This document shows positions 1 to 5,525 of a stretch of DNA of 8,079 nucleotides, piece after piece. The first letter of the stretch is position 1, and every line of letters begins with the position of its first letter. This DNA is from Elusimicrobiota bacterium (GTDB lineage Bacteria > Elusimicrobiota > Elusimicrobia > UBA1565 > UBA9628), in contig JAGWRY010000055.1 of assembly GCA_028869495.1 (NCBI GenBank), positions 1 through 8,079 of the forward strand. The letters run 5' to 3'. A model generated the notes under the pieces. It had not been told where the DNA came from. It made no database searches and saw only the letters and a program-made list of their open reading frames with translations. Made by a program: the position numbers and the translations under genes.

Positions 1-1
1 C

Positions 2-121
2 AACCCGTTCAACTTCATGGAGCTGCAGGACGTCCAGGAGCTCGCGAACTTCTTCGAGCGCCGCGTGTCGGCCTACCAGGTCGGCGTGACCGGGGCCGTC
101 GCCTTCAGCGAGGAGTTCTAG
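2..121 (+). CDS. C-terminal end of an unidentified protein (partial)
   Basis: The open frame enters from the left edge and ends at TAG 119-121, giving 39 residues. They begin NPFNFMELQDVQEL and end VAFSEEF. The codons follow the strong G/C third-position preference of the rest of the window, which supports real coding. The segment is mostly polar and helical with no membrane stretch, and I see no family motif. The gene converges on the hemerythrin gene with only 3 bp between the two stop codons and no visible terminator. Product unknown. Confidence 0.6.
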   Translation, partial: NPFNFMELQDVQELANFFERRVSAYQVGVTGAVAFSEEF

Positions 122-124
122 CCG

Positions 125-646
125 CTAACGGCCGGGCAGGTACTCGTCGACCGCGGTCCACCAGCCGCGGACCTCGGCCTTCAAGTCCTTCACGCGCTCG
201 GCCGCCCTCCGGTCCAGGCCGCGCCGCATCGAGCGGCTCTCGACGTTCTTCCACAGCGGCCACAGCTCGCGCTCCTCGTCCGAGAAATGCGCGCGCAGGG
301 CGCCGGCCAGGCGCCGGGCCAGCGGACGCAGGCGCGCGAGGTCCAGGTCGGCGGCCTTCTCGAGGAGATCGACGGCTTCGAGCCGCAGGGCCTCGAGCGC
401 CTCGTGCTGGCGCTCGACCTCGGCCAGCGCGCGGGCGGCCTCGGACGACGCCGCCCCCTCCGCCCGCTCGAAGATCATGTTCTCGAGCTCGCCGTGCCCC
501 TGGAGCGCGCGCAGGAGGACGAGCAGGACGGCGCGCGCGTCGCGGCGCGCGACGCGGCCGTCGGGCTCCTGCAGGCAGGCCTCGAGGCGCCCGATCAGCC
601 CCCAGATCAGGCGATGCTCGTCGGACAGCGACTGGAACACGCTCAC
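125..646 (-). CDS. Hemerythrin-like HHE cation-binding protein
   Basis: This is a 173-aa, all-helical soluble protein with the ligand pattern of the HHE/hemerythrin family. His11 lies in SDEHR, followed by H51GELE55, H81EALE85 and H120FSDE124, i.e. the His and HxxxE elements that bind a di-iron (occasionally other metal) centre in a four-helix bundle. Such proteins bind O2, NO or iron; the exact ligand cannot be read here. The start is GTG at 646-644, inside the kinase stop codon (GTGA, 4-bp overlap), so translation is probably coupled to the kinase. The tail after residue ~135 (KNVESRSM to the end) is a basic helical extension ending GWWTAVDEYLPGR. Domain identity is strong. A role as partner or sensor of the upstream kinase is inference from the coupling. 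Confidence 0.88.
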   Translation of the reverse strand: MSVFQSLSDEHRLIWGLIGRLEACLQEPDGRVARRDARAVLLVLLRALQGHGELENMIFERAEGAASSEAARALAEVERQHEALEALRLEAVDLLEKAADLDLARLRPLARRLAGALRAHFSDEERELWPLWKNVESRSMRRGLDRRAAERVKDLKAEVRGWWTAVDEYLPGR

Positions 647-1773
647 CGCCCGCCCCCGGGCCGCTCGTCGGCCGACGCGCGCGGCAGCTTCAGCGTGAAC
701 GCGCTGCCGAGCCCCGGCTTCGACTCGGCCGCGACCTCGCCGCCCATCAGCTCCATCGCCTCGCGGCAGAAGGTCAGCCCCAGCCCGAGCCCGGCGCCGC
801 GCCCGCGCCGCTCGCCCTGGTAGAAGCGGTCGAAGACGCGCGGCAGGTCCGCGGCCGGGATGCCGGGCCCCGTGTCCTCGACCCGGAGCAGGATGCGCCC
901 TCCCTCGGCGAAGGCCGACACGCGGACCTCGCCGCCCTCCGGCGTGAACTTCAGCGCGTTGTCGAGCAGGTTCGTCAGCGCGCGTCTCAGCAGCTCCGGA
1001 TCGGCGCGCGCGAGGAGGCCCCGCGGCGCGGTCGTGCGCAGCGTCAGGCGCCGCGTCTTCGCGCGCGCGAGATGCTCCTCGGCGAGGGCCCGCGCCAGCG
1101 CCCCCGCGTCGACGGCGGACAGGCTCACCGGCATCGCCGCGGCCTCCAGGCGCGCGACGGCCAGATAGGTGTCGATGATCTCCTCGATGCGGCGGCAGGC
1201 GCGCACGCCGATCTGCGCGAGCTCGACGTCGTCGTCGGTCAGCGCGTGCCCGGTCCCCAGCTCGTCGATCGCGCGCAGGGCGCCCAAGGCGTTGGTCAGC
1301 GGCGCGCGCAGGTCGTGCGCGAGCATCTGCCGCCACTCCTCGTGGCGCCGTTCGAGTTCGGCCTCGGCCGAGACGTCCTCGAGGATCAGGAAGTGGCGCT
1401 CCGCGTGCGGCAGGCGCACCCGCAGGCAGCGCACGCGCAGGTCGCGGCTGGCCTCGTCGGAGACGTCCCCGCCGCGCTCGCCGCGCTCGGCCGGGCGGTA
1501 CTTGCCCTGGAAGGTGATCGAGTCCTGCGGGCCGCCGGGCTGGCGCAGGGGGCACTCGGCGGCGCAGCAGGCGTCGTGCGAGGCCAGGCGTCCGCACAGC
1601 GCGTCGCAGATCGTACGGGACTCGAAGGAGGCCGCATCCTGACCGAGCAGGCGCGCCGCCGCGTGGTTCGCGTAGAGGAGCTTGCCCTCGGCGTCGGCGA
1701 TGCAGACCCCGTCCGACAGCCCGTCGAGAAGGGGCCGCACCGCGTCGATGAATTCGTGGCCCGCCGCGATCAT
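643..1773 (-). CDS. PAS-domain sensor histidine kinase (cytoplasmic)
   Basis: The 376-aa protein has no membrane segment. Residues ~11-138 form a PAS domain (LLDGLSDGVCIADAEGKLLY), interrupted by a cysteine-rich stretch with C56, C60, C69, C70 and C74, the last in a CPL motif. The HisKA H-box is LAHDLRAPLT with phospho-acceptor His153. The HATPase_c domain has the N-box NLLDNALKF (268-276), G1 DTGPGIP (300-306), F-box VFDRFYQG (313-320) and G2 GLGLGL (328-333). No response regulator is encoded in the window, so the output is unknown. I chose the ATG at 1773-1771 because AGGAGAG lies 8 nt upstream. An in-frame GTG at 1818 would add 15 residues but lacks a visible ribosome site. The next gene overlaps by 4 bp and encodes a hemerythrin, which suggests oxygen, NO or redox input. 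Divergent from the cysteine synthase gene. Confidence 0.93.
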   Translation of the reverse strand: MIAAGHEFIDAVRPLLDGLSDGVCIADAEGKLLYANHAAARLLGQDAASFESRTICDALCGRLASHDACCAAECPLRQPGGPQDSITFQGKYRPAERGERGGDVSDEASRDLRVRCLRVRLPHAERHFLILEDVSAEAELERRHEEWRQMLAHDLRAPLTNALGALRAIDELGTGHALTDDDVELAQIGVRACRRIEEIIDTYLAVARLEAAAMPVSLSAVDAGALARALAEEHLARAKTRRLTLRTTAPRGLLARADPELLRRALTNLLDNALKFTPEGGEVRVSAFAEGGRILLRVEDTGPGIPAADLPRVFDRFYQGERRGRGAGLGLGLTFCREAMELMGGEVAAESKPGLGSAFTLKLPRASADERPGGGR

Positions 1774-1781
1774 CTCTCGGT

Positions 1782-1788
1782 CTCTCCT
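1782..1788 (-). promoter_or_regulatory. Ribosome binding site of the histidine kinase gene
   Basis: On the - strand AGGAGAG is followed by 8 nt and then ATG at 1773. This decides the start codon in favour of ATG 1773 over the upstream in-frame GTG at 1818. Confidence 0.7.
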
Positions 1789-1831
1789 GAACGACCGCTC
1801 ACGCACCACTGCGGCCACGACGCGCCGCTCG

Positions 1832-1856
1832 ATACTTGATAAAAATAGTCAGGTAT
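1832..1856. promoter_or_regulatory. Putative IscR/Rrf2-type operator (25-bp palindrome)
   Basis: The left arm ATACTTGAT (1832-1840) and right arm GTCAGGTAT (1848-1856) are inverted repeats pairing at 7 of 9 positions around an A/T-rich 7-bp spacer. Length, arm sequence and AT-rich centre agree at 23 of 25 positions with the E. coli IscR type 1 consensus as I recall it (half-sites ATASYYGACT and AGTCRRSTAT). It overlaps the -35 box and spacer of the cysteine synthase promoter, so binding should repress it. It also lies 59 bp upstream of the kinase ATG. No Rrf2-family regulator is encoded in the window, so the binding protein is unknown. Confidence 0.65.
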
Positions 1857-1864
1857 CTTATACT
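1836..1864 (+). promoter_or_regulatory. Sigma70-type promoter of the cysteine biosynthesis operon
   Basis: The -35 box TTGATA (1836-1841) and -10 box TATACT (1859-1864) are separated by exactly 17 bp, in the only AT-rich patch of the region. A start 7 nt after the -10 box would fall on the A of the ATG at 1871, implying a leaderless mRNA. The putative IscR-type operator covers the -35 box and most of the spacer. Confidence 0.75.
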
Positions 1865-1870
1865 CAGGTC

Positions 1871-2800
1871 ATGTCCGTCGCGGCCGCCCGCGGCCTGTCC
1901 GATCCGACCGTGGGGAACACCCCCCTGATCGACGTCTCCCCCGCCTTCCCGGAGCTGGGACGGCGCGTGCGCGTGCTGGGCAAGGCCGAGTGGGCCAACC
2001 CCGGCGGCTCGATCAAGGACCGCGCGGGCTGGTTCATCGTGCGCGAGGCCCGCGAGAGCGGGAAGCTGTCCGGGGACCGGGTCCTGCTCGACTCCTCGTC
2101 CGGCAACACCGGCATCGCCTACGCCTGGCTCGGCGCGCGCCTCGGCTTCAAGGTCAGCCTCGCCGTGCCCGGCTCGATCGCGCGCCGCCGCCGCGAGATC
2201 CTGGAGGCGTACGGCGCCGAGCTGCTGTTCACCGACCCCCTCGAGGGCTCCGACGGCGCGATCCGCGAGGCCCGCCTGATGCTGAAGGCCGAGCCCGGGC
2301 GCTACTTCTACGCCGACCAGTACTCGAACCCGATGACCTGGCGCGCGCACTACGAGACGACCGGTCCCGAGATCTTCGCGCAGACCGAAGGACGCGTCAC
2401 CCACTTCGTCGCCGGCCTGGGCACCGGCGGGACCTTCGTCGGCGCCGGGCGCCGCCTGCGCGAGCTCGCGCCCGGCGTGCGCCTGGTCTCGATGGAGCCC
2501 GACGGCCCCCTGCACGGCCTCGAGGGCCTCAAGCACATGGAAACGTCGATCGTCCCCGCGATCTACGACGAGACGGTCGCCGACGCGAAGATGAGCGTCT
2601 CGACCGACGAGGCGCGCGGCGCCGCCCGCGCCCTCGCGCGCCGCGGCGGGATCCTGCTCGGCCCCTCCGGCGGCGCGAACCTGGCCGCGGCCCTGCGCCT
2701 CGGGCGGGACCTGTGCGCGCAGGGGCGCGAGGCGCTCGTCGTCACCGTCTTCCCCGACTCGGGCGAGCGCTATCTCGGCGAGAGGTTCTGGGCCCCGTGA
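1871..2800 (+). CDS. cysM: Cysteine synthase, CysM / O-phosphoserine sulfhydrylase type
   Basis: This 309-aa fold-type II PLP enzyme makes cysteine from an activated serine and a sulfur donor. Diagnostic motifs are GNTPLI (15-20), NPGGSIKDR with PLP lysine K49, the substrate loop SSSGNTG (75-81), phosphate-binding GLGTGGT (182-188) and PSGG (265-268). The segment GLEGLKHM...VPAIYD (216-233) resembles the mycobacterial CysM region that contains the arginine used to recognise O-phosphoserine; here that position appears to be K221. The adjacent JAMM protease and CysO-like carrier genes indicate that the sulfur donor is a protein thiocarboxylate rather than free sulfide (inference). The ATG at 1871 is chosen because it puts GNTPL at the normal distance from the N-terminus and sits at the predicted transcription start. 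The only upstream Shine-Dalgarno-like bases, AGG at 1866-1868, are too close. The frame stays open upstream to 1682, but that overlaps the promoter and the kinase. Confidence 0.92.
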   Translation: MSVAAARGLSDPTVGNTPLIDVSPAFPELGRRVRVLGKAEWANPGGSIKDRAGWFIVREARESGKLSGDRVLLDSSSGNTGIAYAWLGARLGFKVSLAVPGSIARRRREILEAYGAELLFTDPLEGSDGAIREARLMLKAEPGRYFYADQYSNPMTWRAHYETTGPEIFAQTEGRVTHFVAGLGTGGTFVGAGRRLRELAPGVRLVSMEPDGPLHGLEGLKHMETSIVPAIYDETVADAKMSVSTDEARGAARALARRGGILLGPSGGANLAAALRLGRDLCAQGREALVVTVFPDSGERYLGERFWAP

Positions 2801-3243
2801 GCCTCGAGATCACGCGCGCCCTCGAGGCGCTCGCCGTCGCGGCCTGCGAGACGGCCTACCCGGAGGAGGGCTGCGGCCTGCTGATCGGCCCCGTGCCGCC
2901 GGACCTCGCCGCGCCCGAGCGGGCCGTCGTCGTCGACGAGGTCCGCCCGCTCGCGAACGGCTGGGACGCCTCCGCGAAGACGAACCGCTACGCGATCGAC
3001 CCGCGCGAGCTGGCCCGCGTCGAGGCCGCGCTGGCTCCCGCCGGCCGAGGCGTCGTCGGCTTCTTCCACTCGCACCCGGACGCCCCGGCCTGGCCGTCGC
3101 CGTTCGACCTGGCCCTGGCCTGGCCCTGCGTCAGCTACTGGATCCTGCGCGTCGACCAGGGCCGCCTGTCCGACTCGCGCAGCTGGCGCCGCAGCGACGA
3201 CGGGCGCTCCTTCGTCGAGGAAGCGATCCACCTGGAGGGATGA
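2797..3243 (+). CDS. mec: JAMM/MPN+ zinc metalloprotease, Mec-like (CysO-cysteine peptidase)
   Basis: The 148-aa protein is a minimal JAB1/MPN/Mov34 domain. The zinc-site motif is complete: E24 in YPEEGCGLL, then H91SH93P with S101 and D104 in exact HxHx7SxxD spacing. The surrounding HSHPDAPAWPSPFDLALAWP is the form typical of bacterial Mec-like peptidases, in which the M. tuberculosis member releases cysteine from the C-terminus of the CysO-cysteine adduct. Relatives such as QbsD trim extra residues after Gly-Gly of ThiS-like carriers, so a second role in maturing the fused carrier encoded next is plausible. The GTG start at 2797 overlaps the cysM stop by 4 bp (GTGA), giving translational coupling. 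No signal peptide, so cytoplasmic. Confidence 0.9.
   Translation: MSLEITRALEALAVAACETAYPEEGCGLLIGPVPPDLAAPERAVVVDEVRPLANGWDASAKTNRYAIDPRELARVEAALAPAGRGVVGFFHSHPDAPAWPSPFDLALAWPCVSYWILRVDQGRLSDSRSWRRSDDGRSFVEEAIHLEG
3234..3238 (+). promoter_or_regulatory. Ribosome binding site of the carrier-E1-rhodanese gene
   Basis: GGAGG at 3234-3238 is 6 nt before the ATG at 3245 and lies within the last codons of the JAMM gene. It confirms that the carrier domain at the N-terminus belongs to the downstream reading frame. Confidence 0.75.
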
Positions 3244-3244
3244 G

Positions 3245-4666
3245 ATGAGCATCGAGATCCGCCTGCCGACCGCCCTGCGCGCGCTGGCCGGACAGCAGGC
3301 CTCCGTCGCCGTCGAGGCGGCGACCGTCGGCGAGGCGCTCGACGCGCTGTTCGCGCGCCACGAGCGCCTGAAGGGCCAGCTGCTGGGCCCCGACGGGAAG
3401 CTGCGCAGCTTCGTCAACGTCTACGTCGACGAGGACGACGTGCGCGACAAGCAGGGCCTGCAGACCCCGCTCAAGGACGGCGACGCCGTCCTGATCGTGC
3501 CCGCGATCGCCGGCGGCTCGCCGGCCGCGGCCGCGCCGGAGCTGACGAAGGAGGAGCGCCGCCGCTACAGCCGTCACCTGCTCCTCCCCGAGGTCGGCGC
3601 GGAAGGGCAGAGGAAGCTGAAGGCCGCGTCGGTCCTCTGCATCGGCGCCGGGGGTCTCGGCTCGCCGCTGGCGCTCTATCTCGCCGCGGCCGGCGTCGGA
3701 CGCATCGGCCTGGTCGACTTCGACGCGGTCGACGAGTCGAACCTCCAGCGCCAGATCCTGCACGACACGCCCTCGGTCGGGACGCCGAAGCTCGAATCCG
3801 CCAAGAAGCGGCTGGCGGCTTTGAACCCGAACGTGACCATCGAGACGTACGAGATGAAGCTGAGCTCCGCGAACGCCGTCGAGCTGTTCAAGAAGTACGA
3901 TGTCATCGCCGACGGCACGGACAATTTCCCCACGAGATATCTCGTCAACGACGCCTGCGTGCTGACCGGCCACCCGAACGCCTACGGCTCGATCTTCCGC
4001 TTCGAGGGCCAGCTCTCCGTCTTCGCCGCGAAGGACGGCCCCTGCTACCGCTGTCTCTATCCCGAGCCGCCGCCGCCGGGCCTGGTCCCGTCCTGCGCCG
4101 AGGGCGGGGTCCTCGGGGTGCTGCCCGGCGTCATCGGCACGATGCAGGCGATCGAGACGCTGAAGCTGATCCTCGGCATCGGCCGCCCGCTGGCCGGGCG
4201 CCTGATGCTCTACGACGCCCTCGAGCAGTCCTGGCGGACGCTGAAGGTCCGCAAGAACCCCGATTGCCCGGTCTGCGGCAAAAATCCGACAATCAAGGCG
4301 CCGATCGATTACGAGGCCTTCTGCGGCCTCAAGGAGAAGACTCCGCCCGTGATCCCCGAGATGACCGTCGAAGAGCTGAAGGCCAAGCTGGACAAGAAGG
4401 ACAAGTTCGTGCTGATCGACGTGCGCGAGGTCCACGAGTTCGAGGCCGCGCGCATCCCGGGCTCCACGCTGATCCCGCTGGGCGAGCTCGACAAGCGCCA
4501 CGTCGAGATCGACCGGACCGTCCTCGTCGTCGTGCACTGCCGCAGCGGCGCGCGCTCGGCGCGCGCGGTCCAGTTCCTGCGCGGCAAGGGCTTCGACGCG
4601 GTCAACGTGGCCGGGGGCATCCTGGCCTGGGCCGAGCGCGTCGACCCGTCCCTGTCGGTCGACTGA
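3245..4666 (+). CDS. CysO/ThiS-like sulfur carrier fused to MoeB/ThiF-type E1 and rhodanese
   Basis: This 473-aa protein has three domains. Residues 1-91 are a ThiS/MoaD-family beta-grasp carrier close to CysO (FVNVYVDEDDVR at 56-67; ends VPAIAGG with Gly90-Gly91). After a short Pro/Ala linker (~92-100) comes a MoeB/ThiF-type adenylating domain (~101-365): nucleotide loop GAGGLGS (134-140), DESNLQRQ (163-170), DGTDNFPTR (223-231), zinc cysteines C267/C270 and C341/C344, and C284 in VPSCAEGG as candidate catalytic cysteine. Residues ~372-470 are a rhodanese with active-site loop HCRSGARS (C432). E1 plus rhodanese alone would be MoeZ-like. The expected chemistry is adenylation of the carrier glycine followed by sulfur transfer from the C432 persulfide to give a thiocarboxylate. 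The Gly-Gly is internal, so the carrier cannot be adenylated until cleaved. It starts 1 bp after the JAMM stop. A role in cysteine synthesis is inferred from context. Confidence 0.93.
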   Translation: MSIEIRLPTALRALAGQQASVAVEAATVGEALDALFARHERLKGQLLGPDGKLRSFVNVYVDEDDVRDKQGLQTPLKDGDAVLIVPAIAGGSPAAAAPELTKEERRRYSRHLLLPEVGAEGQRKLKAASVLCIGAGGLGSPLALYLAAAGVGRIGLVDFDAVDESNLQRQILHDTPSVGTPKLESAKKRLAALNPNVTIETYEMKLSSANAVELFKKYDVIADGTDNFPTRYLVNDACVLTGHPNAYGSIFRFEGQLSVFAAKDGPCYRCLYPEPPPPGLVPSCAEGGVLGVLPGVIGTMQAIETLKLILGIGRPLAGRLMLYDALEQSWRTLKVRKNPDCPVCGKNPTIKAPIDYEAFCGLKEKTPPVIPEMTVEELKAKLDKKDKFVLIDVREVHEFEAARIPGSTLIPLGELDKRHVEIDRTVLVVVHCRSGARSARAVQFLRGKGFDAVNVAGGILAWAERVDPSLSVD

Positions 4667-4673
4667 CCCCTCC

Positions 4674-5456
4674 GTGCCCGAACTGCCGGAGGTCGAGACG
4701 GTCCGCCGCGCGCTCGACGCGCGCCTGCGCGGCCGGACCGTCTCGGCCGTCCTCGTCCGGCGCCCGACCTTCTACCGCCGCCCCCCCGCGGCGGCCCTGC
4801 GCGCGCTGGAAGGCGCGACCCTGAGGGGCTTCTCGCGGCGCGGCAAGTACCTGATCGCCGAGCTCGAGGGGCGCCCGTCGGTCGTCTTCCACCTGGGCAT
4901 GTCCGGACGCCTGACCGTCGGCGGCGAGAGTCCGCACGTGCGCTTCGAGCTGACGGTCGGCGGCGAGTCCCTGCGCTTCCACGACTCCCGGCGCTTCGGC
5001 CGCGTCGGCTGTCCCCTGCCGGCGCTGGGCCCCGAGCCCCTCGAGCCCGCCTTCGACGCCGCGTATCTCCGGAAAGTCCTGCGCGGGCGCTCCGCGCCGG
5101 TCAAGGCGCTCCTGATGGACCAGCGCCTGATCGCGGGCCTGGGCAACATCTACGCGACCGAGGCCCTGCACGCGGCCGGCGTGCGCCCGGGGCGCGCCGG
5201 CGGCTCGCTGCGCCGCGCCGAGTCCGAGCGCCTGGCCGCGGCCTGCCGCGAGGTCCTGCGCCTCGGCGTCGAGCTGGGCGGCGCGACCCTCGACGACGAG
5301 TCCTTCCTGGACCCCCTCGGCCGCCCCGGGCGCATGCAGGAGCGCGTGCGCGTCTACGGGCGGGACGCCTGCGGCGACTGCGGCGCCCCCCTCCTCGACA
5401 CGCGCCGCTCGATCGGCGGGCGCGCGAGCCTGTACTGTCCGTCCTGCCAGCGCTGA
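4674..5456 (+). CDS. mutM: Formamidopyrimidine-DNA glycosylase (Fpg/MutM)
   Basis: This 260-aa base-excision repair enzyme removes oxidised purines such as 8-oxoguanine and nicks the abasic site. It begins MPELPEVETV; after Met removal, Pro2 and Glu3 are the catalytic pair. K58 (RRGKYL) is the conserved DNA-contacting lysine, GLGNIYATEALHAAGVRP (155-172) is the helix-two-turn-helix signature, and the C-terminal zinc finger has C233, C236, C255 and C258 with conserved Arg250. It is slightly shorter than the usual ~270 aa but complete. The start is GTG at 4674, 7 bp after the preceding stop, with no clear ribosome site and no promoter of its own, so it is probably the last gene of the cysteine operon. 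Nei-type glycosylases share the fold, but the N-terminus and zinc finger fit Fpg. Confidence 0.95.
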   Translation: MPELPEVETVRRALDARLRGRTVSAVLVRRPTFYRRPPAAALRALEGATLRGFSRRGKYLIAELEGRPSVVFHLGMSGRLTVGGESPHVRFELTVGGESLRFHDSRRFGRVGCPLPALGPEPLEPAFDAAYLRKVLRGRSAPVKALLMDQRLIAGLGNIYATEALHAAGVRPGRAGGSLRRAESERLAAACREVLRLGVELGGATLDDESFLDPLGRPGRMQERVRVYGRDACGDCGAPLLDTRRSIGGRASLYCPSCQR

Positions 5457-5460
5457 GCCC

Positions 5461-5480
5461 GCGCCCTTGAAACGGGGCGC
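5461..5480. repeat. Inverted repeat enclosing the -35 box
   Basis: GCGCCC (5461-5466) and GGGCGC (5475-5480) pair perfectly around an 8-nt loop containing TTGAAA. It lies just after the mutM stop. There is no T-run after it, so it is a poor intrinsic terminator. It may be a protein site on the next promoter, or chance in GC-rich DNA. Confidence 0.3.
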
Positions 5481-5495
5481 CCGCGGACCTACACT
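5467..5495 (+). promoter_or_regulatory. Sigma70-type promoter of the secreted-protein gene
   Basis: TTGAAA (5467-5472) and TACACT (5490-5495) are separated by 17 bp. The predicted start near 5502 leaves a leader of about 24 nt before the GTG at 5526. AGGAG follows the -10 box directly but is too far from the GTG to serve as its ribosome site. Confidence 0.65.
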
Positions 5496-5525
5496 AGGAG
5501 AGCGCCGCTCCGCCGGCGCGACCCC

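Noticed and set aside
1774..1818. GTG at 1818 as kinase start
   Set aside because: Open in frame, but no ribosome site precedes it, whereas ATG 1773 has AGGAGAG at good spacing. The extra 15 residues are basic and non-domain. Not fully excluded.
1682..1870. Upstream extension of the cysteine synthase frame to an ATG at 1682
   Set aside because: It would overlap the kinase gene and run through the promoter and operator. The added residues resemble nothing, and the ATG at 1871 gives the normal family N-terminus.
1819..1870. A - strand promoter for the kinase in the shared intergenic region
   Set aside because: The AT-rich patch offers weak -10-like strings on the - strand (e.g. TATTTT), but none has an acceptable -35 at 16-18 bp, so I do not annotate one.
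3545..4340. MoeB function in molybdenum cofactor synthesis or ThiF function in thiamine synthesis
   Set aside because: No moa, moe or thi neighbours. The fused carrier is CysO-like and flanking genes are cysM and a JAMM peptidase, so a cysteine route fits better. Dual use remains possible.
3131..4537. Long antisense open frame opposite the carrier-E1-rhodanese gene
   Set aside because: It is a by-product of strong G/C third-position bias, with low-complexity composition and no domain, against a well-defined gene on the + strand.
5461..5480. Intrinsic terminator after mutM
   Set aside because: The hairpin has a perfect stem but no T-run after it and coincides with a promoter -35 box.
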